Positions 41,260 to 50,093 of a stretch of DNA of 64,000 nt are shown here, in pieces. Position 1 is the first letter of the stretch; each line of letters starts with the position of its first letter. Below the pieces are notes generated by a model. That model worked only from the letters and a program-made list of their open reading frames with translations, ran no database searches and had not been told where the DNA came from. Source of the stretch: Aminipila sp963524205 (lineage in GTDB: Bacteria > Bacillota > Clostridia > Peptostreptococcales > Anaerovoracaceae); the NCBI GenBank assembly GCA_963524205.1, contig CAURED010000005.1:1-64000 (forward strand), written 5' to 3'. The translations under genes were made by a program, and so were the position numbers.

Positions 41260-42696
41260 CTACTTTCCAAGACAAAATCTTGAAAATACTTCATCTATTA
41301 TACTATCACTTACTGTTTCTCCAACAATTTCACCAAGAAACTCAAAAGTTCTTTTTACATCTATTTCTATAAATTCAAGTGCTTCACCTAAACGTACCAT
41401 ATTTACAGCATCATCCAGAGCACTTTTGGCAGACACCAAAAGATTTGAGTGACGAACATTTGTTATAAAAGTATTTCCACTCTGCTTTACTTCGCCATTG
41501 TACACTAGATTTTCAATTTCCTGCTCAATATTGTCTATTCCACGTCCATCCTTAACTGCAGTTTTTATAAATATGGCTCTTGGCATTTTTTCATGTAGAA
41601 CTTCTTCATCAATAACCATGCCTAAATCTATTTTATTTATAAGCACTAAAGCTCTTCTATTACCAACTGTTTTTATAATATTTTCATCTTCTGCAGAAAC
41701 CGGCTGGCTTCCATCTAAAATTAACAAAACTAAATCAGCCTCATTAAAAGATTCTTTACTCTTTTCAATACCTATTTTTTCAACAGTATCTTCTGTATCA
41801 TGAATGCCTGCAGTATCTATTAATTTTACAGGTATATTCTTAATCGTAATATCTTCAACAATGGTATCTCTCGTAGTACCTGGAATATCTGTAACAATAG
41901 CCCTAGTCTCTTTTAATAATGCATTCATAAGTGAAGATTTTCCTACATTTGGTTTGCCTACAATAGCAACTTTAAATCCTTCTTTTATAATACGGCCTGT
42001 ATCTGCTGAACTAATTAGTTTTTGAATCATATCGTTTATTTGCAATAGATTGTTTAGTAGTTTTTCATAAGTTATTTCTTCTATATCTTCATCTGGATAA
42101 TCTAAATTTACCGTTAAGCCTACAAGTTCATCCATCAATAAATCTCTAATTTGTTTTATGTCTTTCGATAAAGTGCCCTCCAGCTGCCCTAAAGCAACAT
42201 CAAAACTTTTATCACTTTTTGCTTTTATTAAATCTATAACTGCCTCTGCCTGCGTTAAATCTAATCTACCATTTAGAAATGCTCTTTTAGTAAATTCTCC
42301 AGGTTCAGCCATTCTAGCACCACTTTTCAAAACAAGTTCTAAAACTTTCCTAAGTGATACTATACTTCCATGACAGTTAATTTCTACAACATCCTCTGTG
42401 GTATAAGTATATGGTGCCTTCATATATACTGCAAGTACCTCATCTATAACCTGATTTGTATGATAATCTATAATATGACCATATGTTAATCGCCTATTAA
42501 CTATAGGCTCTCCTATTGTCATACCAGTAGAATCCGGTTTATAATTACCTTTTTCATCATTCTGTTTTTCAATATGCTTCTTAATAGGCTGAAATACCTT
42601 ATTTAGAATTAATAAGGCTTCTTCTCCACTTATTCTTATTATTCCAATTCCACCTTCTCCATAGGCGGTAGCAACTGCTGCTATTGTATCTTCCAT
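41260..42696 (-). CDS. mnmE: tRNA modification GTPase MnmE (TrmE)
   Basis: A 478-residue GTPase: N-terminal tetrahydrofolate-binding domain (EDTIAAVATAYGEGGIGIIRISG in part), helical region, and G domain with G1 VGKPNVGKSSLMN (about residue 226), G2/G3 TDIPGTTRDT and DTAGIHDT, G4 NKID, followed by the C-terminal FCLGK carrying the conserved catalytic cysteine. With MnmG it makes cmnm5U34. Full length. It lies 9 bases upstream of the MnmG reading frame. Confidence 0.97.
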   Translation of the reverse strand: MEDTIAAVATAYGEGGIGIIRISGEEALLILNKVFQPIKKHIEKQNDEKGNYKPDSTGMTIGEPIVNRRLTYGHIIDYHTNQVIDEVLAVYMKAPYTYTTEDVVEINCHGSIVSLRKVLELVLKSGARMAEPGEFTKRAFLNGRLDLTQAEAVIDLIKAKSDKSFDVALGQLEGTLSKDIKQIRDLLMDELVGLTVNLDYPDEDIEEITYEKLLNNLLQINDMIQKLISSADTGRIIKEGFKVAIVGKPNVGKSSLMNALLKETRAIVTDIPGTTRDTIVEDITIKNIPVKLIDTAGIHDTEDTVEKIGIEKSKESFNEADLVLLILDGSQPVSAEDENIIKTVGNRRALVLINKIDLGMVIDEEVLHEKMPRAIFIKTAVKDGRGIDNIEQEIENLVYNGEVKQSGNTFITNVRHSNLLVSAKSALDDAVNMVRLGEALEFIEIDVKRTFEFLGEIVGETVSDSIIDEVFSRFCLGK

Positions 42697-42833
42697 AATT
42701 TAATCACCATCTTTTCAAATTAGTAAAATTATAAATTTTGTCTAGCAACTTCTTTCACCAATTGGACAAAATAATTAACGATAAAAACCGATCTATCCAT
42801 AATTAATTTCATAAATCTGGATAGATAAAAAAG

Positions 42834-42862
42834 AAAAAATAGCCCATATGGGCTATTTTTTT
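42834..42862 (-). terminator. terminator behind jag
   Basis: A nearly 28-bp palindrome (AAAAAATAGCCCAT and its complement) directly abuts the jag stop codon. A further 8-bp inverted repeat ATCTATCC/GGATAGAT lies at about 42791-42826. Together they separate jag from mnmE. Confidence 0.88.
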
Positions 42863-43697
42863 ATTTCATTTCTATTATAACCCTTCTATAAGGTTCTTCA
42901 CCTTCACTTCTTGTAGTGATTTTAGGGTTGCCCTGAAGAGTAGCATGAATAATCTTTCTTTCATATGGATTCATCGGCTCAAGCCTTACACTCTTCTTTG
43001 TTCTAACAACCTTGTCTGCTAGTCTATTTGCTAGCTGTTCCAAAGTTTTTTCTCTCTTAGTTCTATAATTTTCAGCATCAACGACAACTCTTTTATATTT
43101 TTCATCATCTTTATTTACAACAAGACGAGTTAAATACTGTATAGCATCAAGAGTCTGTCCTCTTTTTCCTATAACAGTTCCTGAATCTTTTCCATTGATG
43201 TCAATATATATGCTACTTTCATTTTCTGTAGCTGTAACAGTAACTTCGATTCCCATTTTTTCAGTTACATCTTTAAGAAAATCTAAAGCAGGAGAACTTT
43301 CAACAGATACTAAATCATTAGGTCTTTCAGTTTTGAAATCTTCAATATTTTCAGGTTTCTTAACTGGATTTTTAGTTTCTTTAGTTTCTTTAAATTCCTT
43401 ATGCTCTTTGTTTTCCTTTTTTACAAATTCCTTTTTAGTAAACTCCTTAGTTGAGTTACTTTGTACATTTGTTATTGGAGCTTCCTTCACAGCTTCTTTT
43501 ATAGGCTTTTGTTCAACCTTTGCAGCTGTCTTCTTATGAACTCTTACTTTGGCAAGTTTTGAACCTATACCGAAAAAGCCTTTTGAAGATTCTTCCAATA
43601 CAATTACATCAACTTCATCTATCGTAAGTTTTAAATCAATGAGGGCAAGTCTTATAGCTTCATCTTCATCCTTCCCCCACTTTTCTGCGTAATCCAT
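42861..43697 (-). CDS. jag: Jag/KhpB RNA-binding protein
   Basis: A 278-residue SpoIIIJ-associated protein. Jag_N domain at residues 1-50 (WGKDEDEAIRLALIDLKL; GFFGIGSKLAKVRV), a long Lys/Glu-rich low-complexity linker (about 55-130), KH domain (about 145-210, VIGKRGQTLDAIQYLTRLV) and R3H domain (about 215-278, MNPYERKIIHATLQGNPKI; RRVIIE). It binds RNA with KhpA and affects cell division and elongation. It lies 27 bases after yidC in the conserved order. Confidence 0.95.
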   Translation of the reverse strand: MDYAEKWGKDEDEAIRLALIDLKLTIDEVDVIVLEESSKGFFGIGSKLAKVRVHKKTAAKVEQKPIKEAVKEAPITNVQSNSTKEFTKKEFVKKENKEHKEFKETKETKNPVKKPENIEDFKTERPNDLVSVESSPALDFLKDVTEKMGIEVTVTATENESSIYIDINGKDSGTVIGKRGQTLDAIQYLTRLVVNKDDEKYKRVVVDAENYRTKREKTLEQLANRLADKVVRTKKSVRLEPMNPYERKIIHATLQGNPKITTRSEGEEPYRRVIIEMK

Positions 43698-43724
43698 ATT
43701 TAATTTCCCTTCAAATATATGCTT

Positions 43725-44426
43725 TTATTTCTTACGTTTCTTTTCTGATTCTTCCTTCATCTTTTTCCTTAATCTATTAAGTCTAAAATTAAAACCAATC
43801 TGAACCAAAGTACCTATAAACCAATAAATTGTAAGACCAGCTGGGAATGATCTACCCATCCAAACGATCATTACTGGGAAAAAGTACTTCATCATATTCA
43901 TCATTGGAGCCATCTGGTTATTCGCAGAACCTTGCTGACTCTGTGTTTGGCTGAAAGAAATAAAAGTTGTTACACCGGCTGCTATTGGAAGAATCCATAA
44001 GTCAGGCTGACTTAAATCCATAATCCATAAAAAAGATTCATGAATTGCCAATAGCATAGAATCACTATTCATATAAGCCATTGGATTTCTAAGTAAAGTA
44101 AAAAGTCCAAATATTATAGGCATCTGAATAGCCATAGGTAAACAACCGCCCATAGGATTAAACTTTTCTTCTTTATAAAGTTCCATCATCTTTATATTTA
44201 GTGTTTCTTTATCATTTGCGTACTTTGTTTGCAAAGCCTTCATTTTAGGCTGAATCTCCGCCATACCTGCAGTTGATTTAATCTGTGCTGCATAAAGTGG
44301 GTAAAGACAACCTTTTACTAATATGGTGAAAATTATTAAAGTAAGACCATAGTCATTTAACAAACTATATATAAAACTTAATAACCAACCTAGAGGCACT
44401 GCAATAAAACCAATAATTGTTTGCAT
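43725..44426 (-). CDS. yidC: membrane protein insertase YidC/SpoIIIJ
   Basis: A 233-residue Oxa1/YidC insertase with five hydrophobic helices: about residues 5-25, 28-48, 95-115, 145-165 and 185-205. The conserved core KMMELYKEEKFNPMGGCLPMAIQMP and FGLFTLLRNP (both in part) is present, as is the basic C-terminus (RLRKKMKEESEKKRKK) that contacts ribosomes. No lipoprotein cysteine signal is seen at the N-terminus, unlike Bacillus SpoIIIJ, which is common in Clostridia. It inserts membrane proteins alone or with Sec. Confidence 0.95.
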   Translation of the reverse strand: MQTIIGFIAVPLGWLLSFIYSLLNDYGLTLIIFTILVKGCLYPLYAAQIKSTAGMAEIQPKMKALQTKYANDKETLNIKMMELYKEEKFNPMGGCLPMAIQMPIIFGLFTLLRNPMAYMNSDSMLLAIHESFLWIMDLSQPDLWILPIAAGVTTFISFSQTQSQQGSANNQMAPMMNMMKYFFPVMIVWMGRSFPAGLTIYWFIGTLVQIGFNFRLNRLRKKMKEESEKKRKK

Positions 44427-44438
44427 TAATTTCCTCCG

Positions 44439-44648
44439 CTACTTTAAAGGATCATAGCCACCCGGATTAAATGGATGACATTTTAAAATCCTTTTAATTC
44501 CAAGAAAACTACCCTTTATCACACCATATTTTTCTACTGCTTGTATAAAATATGCTGAACATGTTGGGTAAAACCGGCATGTTGGTGGAAATAAAGGAGA
44601 AATAAATTTCTGATATCCCCTAACAAGTCCTATAACTATTTTCTTCAA
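44439..44648 (-). CDS. yidD: membrane protein insertion efficiency factor YidD
   Basis: A 69-residue YidD with the family pattern GYQKFISPLFPPTCRFYPTC (three conserved Cys), SAYFIQAVEKYG and KCHPFNPGGYDPL. It is an amphipathic, membrane-associated helper of YidC. The start is taken as the TTG at 44646-44648 (MKKIVIGLVRGY), matching relatives and with AGAAGGTG just upstream; a GTG three codons earlier would overlap that site. Confidence 0.93.
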   Translation of the reverse strand: MKKIVIGLVRGYQKFISPLFPPTCRFYPTCSAYFIQAVEKYGVIKGSFLGIKRILKCHPFNPGGYDPLK

Positions 44649-44661
44649 ATAGTACACCTTC

Positions 44662-45003
44662 TTATTCTTTTGTTATTAATCCGGCCTTTTTTATGAGAGA
44701 ATTCATAGATTTATAAACATCATCACACTTAACATCTTTGATAGTGTTTCTTGCAATCAAGATAATATCAAATCCAATCAGTGTATCAGCTTCCATTCTT
44801 CTAAAGCTCTCTTTCATAAGTCTTCTTGCTCTGTTCCTTACTACGCTGTTTCCTACTTTTTTACTAGCTAAAAAACCTAATCGATTGTAACTTAAATTAT
44901 TCCTTCTACAGAATAATACTACATATTTCCCACCGAAGGATTTTCCTCTGTTATAAATAGCAGAAAAATCTTTTTTATTGCGTAATACATTTTTTTTTAG
45001 CAT
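44662..45003 (-). CDS. rnpA: ribonuclease P protein component
   Basis: A 113-residue RnpA, the basic protein subunit that helps the RNase P RNA process tRNA 5' ends. The signature KKVGNSVVRNRARRLMKESFRR, in part (RNRARRLMKE), lies at about residues 50-70; FSAIYNRGKSF precedes it. The start is the ATG at 45001-45003 (MLKKNVLRNKKDF), usual for the family; an upstream ATG reading would add ten residues without a ribosome binding site. It sits between rpmH and yidD. Confidence 0.94.
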   Translation of the reverse strand: MLKKNVLRNKKDFSAIYNRGKSFGGKYVVLFCRRNNLSYNRLGFLASKKVGNSVVRNRARRLMKESFRRMEADTLIGFDIILIARNTIKDVKCDDVYKSMNSLIKKAGLITKE

Positions 45004-45065
45004 TACATCACCATACAAGAGTGTCCTGTTCAATCTTTAAAACAAAAAGACCACAGTTGCGGTCT

Positions 45066-45200
45066 CTATGCTGATAATTGGTTTCTTCCTCTTGCTCTTC
45101 TTCTCTTTAATACATTTCTACCGTTCTTTGTACTCATTCTTTTTCTAAAACCATGTTCTTTTGATCTCTGTCTTTTCTTTGGCTGATAAGTCTGTTTCAT
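45066..45200 (-). CDS. rpmH: 50S ribosomal protein L34
   Basis: A 44-residue L34 (MKQTYQPKKRQRSKEHGFRK at the start, then MSTKNGRNVLKRRRARGR near the end), fully conserved and strongly basic. The ATG at 45198-45200 has an AAGGAGGTG ribosome binding site (complement at 45211-45219). First gene of the rpmH-rnpA-yidD-yidC-jag run, transcribed away from the origin. Confidence 0.97.
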   Translation of the reverse strand: MKQTYQPKKRQRSKEHGFRKRMSTKNGRNVLKRRRARGRNQLSA

Positions 45201-45616
45201 TCTTAAACACCTCCTTGCTTAATTCAATAATTCGGTTTTATACGCATCTAAATTTCAACGCGTATTTGCACTTACATGTCCTATACATGCCATATTATTA
45301 TACATTCGGTGATTATCTGTGTCAATGATTTTAACAAGTTTACCAATAATATTACAAATAAATAAAATTTTTTTGTGGCAATGTTTTATATGAAAACCTA
45401 TATCTAGTTGTTAACATGAAAACTATACACAAAGTTGTCCACTATATGTGGATAATTTTTAAATTGTTGAAAGTTCAATATAAAAAATTTAACTATTGCC
45501 TGTGGATAACTTAATTGTTATTATGTATTAAGAACTTTATATCATTTTTTTCATTGATTAGTTATTATATTTTTACTAATCATTTTATATTTAATTAAGC
45601 ATAAGGATGTAGATAA
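45201..45616. other. oriC, upstream part (rpmH-dnaA intergenic)
   Basis: DnaA boxes in the gene-free 416 bases: perfect TGTGGATAA (complement of TTATCCACA) at 45447-45455 and 45501-45509, and a near match TTGTCCACT at 45435-45443. The dnaA promoter lies in the A+T-rich part near 45520-45590. This corresponds to the incA/B-type box cluster upstream of dnaA in Firmicutes. Confidence 0.85.
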
Positions 45617-46996
45617 ATGAGCAACATGAATGAAAATTGGAAAAAAACCTTAGAATTACTTGCTCCAGAATTAACTGAAGTAAGCTATAATACATGGTTT
45701 TTGCCCATAGTACCTTTAAAAATAGAAGAGGAAAATAATAAATTATATCTAAAGCTCCTAAATGATATGAACTTAAATATTATGAAGAGCAGATATATGT
45801 CAATTCTTGAAAATGCTGTAGCTATTGCTTTTTCAAAGAAATATGAGATAGAACTTACCCTTGATGATATGGAGGAAGAAGAAGTCATAAACCATAAGAA
45901 TTTATATGATAATTCATTCGTAAAACGTTTTCCTGATGAATACTATTTTAATCCACGCTACAATTTTAACGCTTTTGTAGTAGGTAATAATAATAGATAT
46001 GCACATGCTGCATCACTTGCTGTTGCAGAATCACCATCATGTGTATCTGCAAATCCCTCTGATTCCTACAATCCATTGTTTTTATATGGTGGGTCTGGTT
46101 TGGGGAAAACTCATTTGATGCATGCGATTGGTCAATACTTATTGATAAATTATCCAAAACTTAAAGTTCTTTATGTCTCCTCTGAAATGTTTACAAATGA
46201 ACTTATCAAAGCTATAGGGGATAGAAAAACTCTTGAATTCAGAAACAAATATAGAAATATAGATGTATTGTTAATAGACGATATACAATTTATTGAAGGA
46301 AAAGACAGTACTCAAGAAGAGTTTTTCCATACTTTTAACACTTTATATGAAGCAAATAAGCAAATTATTATTTCAAGTGACAGACCACCAGCAAAACTTT
46401 TAAATATAGAAGAAAGATTAAGATCAAGATTTCAATGGAACATGATTGCGGATATACAACCAGCTGATTATGAAAACAGAGTTGCAATCTTAATGAAAAA
46501 AGCTGAACTTGAAAACATTACAATTGATGACAACCTGATGGATGTCATTGCACTTATTGCTGGAAAGATTAAATCAAATATCAGAGAACTTGAAGGAGCC
46601 TTTTCAAGAGTTATTACTTTTTCAAATCTTATGAACAAAGAAATAAACCTATCTCTTGCGAAGGAAGTATTAAAGGATATTATTTCAAATACAGATGTAA
46701 TCATTAATCCAGAAGTTATAAAAAAATATGTCTGCAAACATTTTGATATTAAAATTTCAGATATAGAATCAGCAAAAAGAACAAGAGCTTTAGCATTTCC
46801 AAGACAGATTGCTATGTATCTCTGCAGAGAAATGACCGATTTATCACTTCCAAAGATTGGAGAAGCTTTCGGTAAAAGAGATCACACTACAGTAATGCAT
46901 GGATGTGAAAAAATTACTTCTGAAATAAAAATGAATGAATCTGTAAAAGAAGTCGTTGAAGCAATCAAAAGAAATATAAATGAGTGTAGAATATAA
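45617..46996 (+). CDS. dnaA: chromosomal replication initiator DnaA
   Basis: A 459-residue DnaA. Domain I at about 1-85 (WFLPIVPLKIEEENNK), a short domain II, AAA+ domain III (about 110-330) with Walker A YGGSGLGKTHLMHAIG, Walker B VLLIDDIQF, sensor region RLRSRFQWN, and domain IV with the signature GKRDHTTVMHGCEKI. It melts oriC. Start ATG with AAGGATG upstream. DnaA boxes on both sides of the gene suggest autoregulation. Confidence 0.98.
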   Translation: MSNMNENWKKTLELLAPELTEVSYNTWFLPIVPLKIEEENNKLYLKLLNDMNLNIMKSRYMSILENAVAIAFSKKYEIELTLDDMEEEEVINHKNLYDNSFVKRFPDEYYFNPRYNFNAFVVGNNNRYAHAASLAVAESPSCVSANPSDSYNPLFLYGGSGLGKTHLMHAIGQYLLINYPKLKVLYVSSEMFTNELIKAIGDRKTLEFRNKYRNIDVLLIDDIQFIEGKDSTQEEFFHTFNTLYEANKQIIISSDRPPAKLLNIEERLRSRFQWNMIADIQPADYENRVAILMKKAELENITIDDNLMDVIALIAGKIKSNIRELEGAFSRVITFSNLMNKEINLSLAKEVLKDIISNTDVIINPEVIKKYVCKHFDIKISDIESAKRTRALAFPRQIAMYLCREMTDLSLPKIGEAFGKRDHTTVMHGCEKITSEIKMNESVKEVVEAIKRNINECRI

Positions 46997-47182
46997 AAAT
47001 AATACATAAAATTTTATACACAACAATACACTGGTTGTTATACAAATTTATACAAGTTATCAACAAAAAATAAACAACAAAAAAGTTAGCAGTTTCAAGG
47101 CTTTGAAGTGGTTATCAACAAATCCACAGCCCCTACTACTAATACTACTAATAAAAATTAAGAAGAATAAAGGAGTCGGCAC
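46997..47182. other. oriC, downstream part with DnaA boxes and DnaA-trio-like unwinding element
   Basis: Box-like 9-mers: TTATACACA (47014-47022), TTATACAAA (47038-47046), TTATACAAG (47048-47056), TTATCAACA (47057-47065 and 47112-47120), AATCCACAG (47121-47129). The last two abut, then comes a short C-rich run and TACTACTAATACTACTAATA at 47134-47153, the complement of repeated 3'-GAT-5' trios. The order box, GC-rich spacer, trios, A+T-rich DNA is that of the basal unwinding system described for Bacillus. Confidence 0.85.
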
Positions 47183-48289
47183 ATGAAATTTACCTGTAAT
47201 CAGCAAATTTTATCTAAAGCTATAAATACCGTTTCAAAAGCTGTAACTAACAGAACTACTATTCCTATTCTTAAGGGAATTTTATTAAAAGCAAAAGATA
47301 ATAAGTTAGTATTAACTGCATCAGATTTAGATTTAAGCATAGAAAAAATAATAGACACGCATGTATCAGAAGAGGGAGAAATTGTTGTTCTATCTAAGTT
47401 ATTCGGTGAGATTATCAGAAAACTTCCAAACGAAGACATCACTATAGAACTAAAAGAGGAAAACAATATAACCATAGAGTGTTCAACATCACAATTTAAC
47501 ATTGTATGTTTTCCAGCAGATGAATTTCCAAACATAGGTGAAATTGAAGAACAAAGTAAACTTTTAATTAATAGAGATATATTTAAAGAGATGATTAGAA
47601 AAACTTCTTTTGCTGCAAGTGTAGATGAATCAAAGGGTGTAATCGTTGGTGTTTTAATTGAACTAGAAGAAAACTACTTAAATATGGTTGCACTAGATGG
47701 TTTTAGAATGGCTGTTGTTAAAGAAGAAATGAAAAACTCTGAAGAAAAGAAAATAATCATAGCTTCAAAGATTTTATCTGAAATAAGTAAAATAATTTCA
47801 GAAGTAGAGGATGAAGATGTTGGAATTATATTAGATAATAAAAAAGCTGTTGTCATATTAGAAGGAACAAGAGTTGTTCTAAGACTTTTAGAGGGTGAAT
47901 TTATAAAATATAAAGATATTGTTCCAAAAGAATGTAAGACAACTGTTACTATAAACAGGGGAGATTTATTAGAAAGTGTTGAAAGAGCTTCGCTTTTTGC
48001 AAAAGAAGGAAAGAATAATCTAGTAAAACTTGCTATAGATGGAAATAATATGACTATTACTTCAAGATCTGAAGAAGGTAATGTTAAAGAAGAGGTTATT
48101 ATTTCAACAGACGGTGAAGGTCTCGATATAGGATTTAACTCAAAATATTTAATTGATGTGCTTAAAGTAATAGATGATGAAAATATTAGACTTGAGCTAA
48201 ATACAAGTGTAAGTCCTTGTTTAGTTAAGCCAATAGAGGGTAATCAGTTTGTTTATTTAATATTGCCTGTAAGATTATCAGGAAATTAA
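47183..48289 (+). CDS. dnaN: DNA polymerase III beta subunit (sliding clamp)
   Basis: A 368-residue clamp of three similar domains (beginnings near residues 1, 125 and 245), with MKFTCNQQILSKAINTVSKA at the start, LTASDLDLSI, NIVCFPADEFP and the C-terminal YLILPVRL typical of the family. It encircles DNA as a dimer and holds polymerase. AAAGGAG precedes the ATG. It is followed by a hairpin before recF; the S4-domain gene yaaA that commonly lies between is absent. Confidence 0.97.
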   Translation: MKFTCNQQILSKAINTVSKAVTNRTTIPILKGILLKAKDNKLVLTASDLDLSIEKIIDTHVSEEGEIVVLSKLFGEIIRKLPNEDITIELKEENNITIECSTSQFNIVCFPADEFPNIGEIEEQSKLLINRDIFKEMIRKTSFAASVDESKGVIVGVLIELEENYLNMVALDGFRMAVVKEEMKNSEEKKIIIASKILSEISKIISEVEDEDVGIILDNKKAVVILEGTRVVLRLLEGEFIKYKDIVPKECKTTVTINRGDLLESVERASLFAKEGKNNLVKLAIDGNNMTITSRSEEGNVKEEVIISTDGEGLDIGFNSKYLIDVLKVIDDENIRLELNTSVSPCLVKPIEGNQFVYLILPVRLSGN

Positions 48290-48296
48290 AAAATTT

Positions 48297-48322
48297 GGCT
48301 GTCATTTATGGCAGCCTTTGTT
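48297..48322 (+). terminator. weak terminator-like hairpin between dnaN and recF
   Basis: GGCTGTC (48297-48303) pairs with GGCAGCC (48310-48316, one G-U pair) followed by TTTGTT. It may reduce transcription from dnaN into recF. Confidence 0.5.
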
Positions 48323-48338
48323 ATATGGAGAAAAACAA

Positions 48339-49436
48339 ATGAACATAACAAAAATAGAACTGCAGGATTTCAGAAATTATGAAACTCTGAATATGGAATT
48401 TCATCCAAATGTTAATTTAATACTTGGCAATAATGCACAGGGAAAAACTAATCTTATTGAAGCTATTTACTTATCTTCACTTGGAAAGTCTTTTCGCACT
48501 TCAAACGACTTTGAAATGATTAAATTTGGCAGTAAATTTTTCAGAGTAAAGATAGAGGCCGAAAAAAAGAATGAAGATGTGTGCGTTGAAATGGCTGTGA
48601 GTAAGGAAAGTAAGGCAGTAAAGTTAAATGGACATAAAATAAAAAAAATTTCTGAACTTCTTGAAAATGTTTATATTGTTGTGTTTTCCCCAGAGGATTT
48701 AAAAATTGTTAAGGAAGAACCTGAAAAAAGACGAAAATTTATAGATCGAGAACTTTGCCAGATAAGACCTATGTATTTTAGTAATATTTCTCGATATAAA
48801 AAAATACTTCTTCAGAGAAATACAATGTTAAAAGACAATACTCCCAAAATATCCTTACTTGAAATATGGGATCAGGAATTAGCAGAGTATGGATCTAAGA
48901 TTATACTGATGAGAGCTGAATTTATTAAAAAATTAGATAAAATCAGCAGTGAAATACATAAAAATATTACCAATGGCAAAGAAAAGCTACATGTTCAGTA
49001 CGAAGCAAATGTTCCATTTATGAATAATTTACAAGAACAAAAAGATTTATTTTTAGAAAAAATACGGATAAATATAGAAAAAGATTTAGTAAGAAGAAGT
49101 ACAAGTGTTGGACCTCATCGTGATGATTTAAAAATAAATATAAATGGGATAGATATAAGAAAATATGGATCTCAAGGTCAGCAGAGAACAGCAGCATTAT
49201 CACTAAAATTAGCTGAAATTATGCTGATAAAAGAAGAAACAGAAGAAGATTGTATATTGCTATTGGACGATGTTTTATCTGAGTTGGATGAAGAACGGCA
49301 AAATTATTTAATAAACTCCCTTGCAAATATACAGCTTTTCATAACATCTGCAGAACTTTCAGAGAAAGTTAAAGGTACACTTCCTGAAGGAAGAACATTT
49401 TATGTAGAAGATGGACATGTGGAGGAGGAAAAATAA
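48339..49436 (+). CDS. recF: DNA replication and repair protein RecF
   Basis: A 365-residue SMC-like ATPase that loads RecA at gaps. Walker A LILGNNAQGKTNLIEAI (about residue 26-42), a helical arm region, the signature region SQGQQRTAALSLKLAE and Walker B CILLLDDVLSELDEER (about 300). The start is the ATG at 48339 with TATGGAG upstream, which gives the standard MNITKIELQDFRNY; a longer reading includes the ribosome binding site. In most relatives the gyrB gene follows soon after; here a sigma-factor cassette intervenes. Confidence 0.96.
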   Translation: MNITKIELQDFRNYETLNMEFHPNVNLILGNNAQGKTNLIEAIYLSSLGKSFRTSNDFEMIKFGSKFFRVKIEAEKKNEDVCVEMAVSKESKAVKLNGHKIKKISELLENVYIVVFSPEDLKIVKEEPEKRRKFIDRELCQIRPMYFSNISRYKKILLQRNTMLKDNTPKISLLEIWDQELAEYGSKIILMRAEFIKKLDKISSEIHKNITNGKEKLHVQYEANVPFMNNLQEQKDLFLEKIRINIEKDLVRRSTSVGPHRDDLKININGIDIRKYGSQGQQRTAALSLKLAEIMLIKEETEEDCILLLDDVLSELDEERQNYLINSLANIQLFITSAELSEKVKGTLPEGRTFYVEDGHVEEEK

Positions 49437-49523
49437 TTCTAAAATTTTATGTAGCACTTTTTGATTTTCTGCATCTAATTATATGAAAAGATACAACAAA
49501 TTTAGAAGTGATAGGGGTTTAAT

Positions 49524-50093
49524 GTGATTAGCGTATTAATGATGGAAATTTCTGATGGAGCTCAGAAAACAAATTTTGAGAAACTGTACAATTTATATAA
49601 AAAACATGTATATTATATAGCTTTAAAATATTTAGATAATCAGCAACAGGCAGAAGATGCTGTACAGATTACGTATTTCAAGGCTTTTTGTAATATAGAA
49701 AAGTTTAAAAATATGGATGATTATAAAGCTAAAGGATATATTTTCACCATTGCCAAACGTACGGCAATAGATATTTTGAGAAAAGAAAAAACAAATGTAT
49801 GTGTAACAAATGAGCAGGAAGACGCGTTATTAAATATAAAGGACAATTTTTCTTTAGAAAAAGAAATTTTAAAGAAGGAAACTAAAAAATTAGTTAATTC
49901 CAAGATGGATGATTTAAGTGAAGTGGATAGAAAATTATTAAAATTAAAATACATAGATGAAAAAAAAGATAAAGAAATAGCTGAAGAACTTGGAATTCCT
50001 TATGACAATGTAAGAGTGAAAATAACAAGAGCTAGAAAGAGACTGGCAGAATCTCTTTTGGAGGAAAGGGGGGATATGTTTGATGAATTTTAA
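49524..50093 (+). CDS. ECF-type sigma factor, 189 aa
   Basis: Sigma region 2 at about residues 18-90 (LYNLYKKHVYYIALKYL; QAEDAVQITYFKAF; FTIAKRTAIDILRK) and region 4 at about 130-180 (DDLSEVDRKLLKLKYID; DKEIAEELGIPYDNVRVKITRARK in part). The start is a GTG preceded by AGGGG; an ATG five codons on is the alternative. Its end overlaps the start of a DUF4367 membrane protein that probably acts as anti-sigma factor. First gene of a four-gene cassette inserted between recF and gyrB. Confidence 0.85.
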   Translation: MISVLMMEISDGAQKTNFEKLYNLYKKHVYYIALKYLDNQQQAEDAVQITYFKAFCNIEKFKNMDDYKAKGYIFTIAKRTAIDILRKEKTNVCVTNEQEDALLNIKDNFSLEKEILKKETKKLVNSKMDDLSEVDRKLLKLKYIDEKKDKEIAEELGIPYDNVRVKITRARKRLAESLLEERGDMFDEF

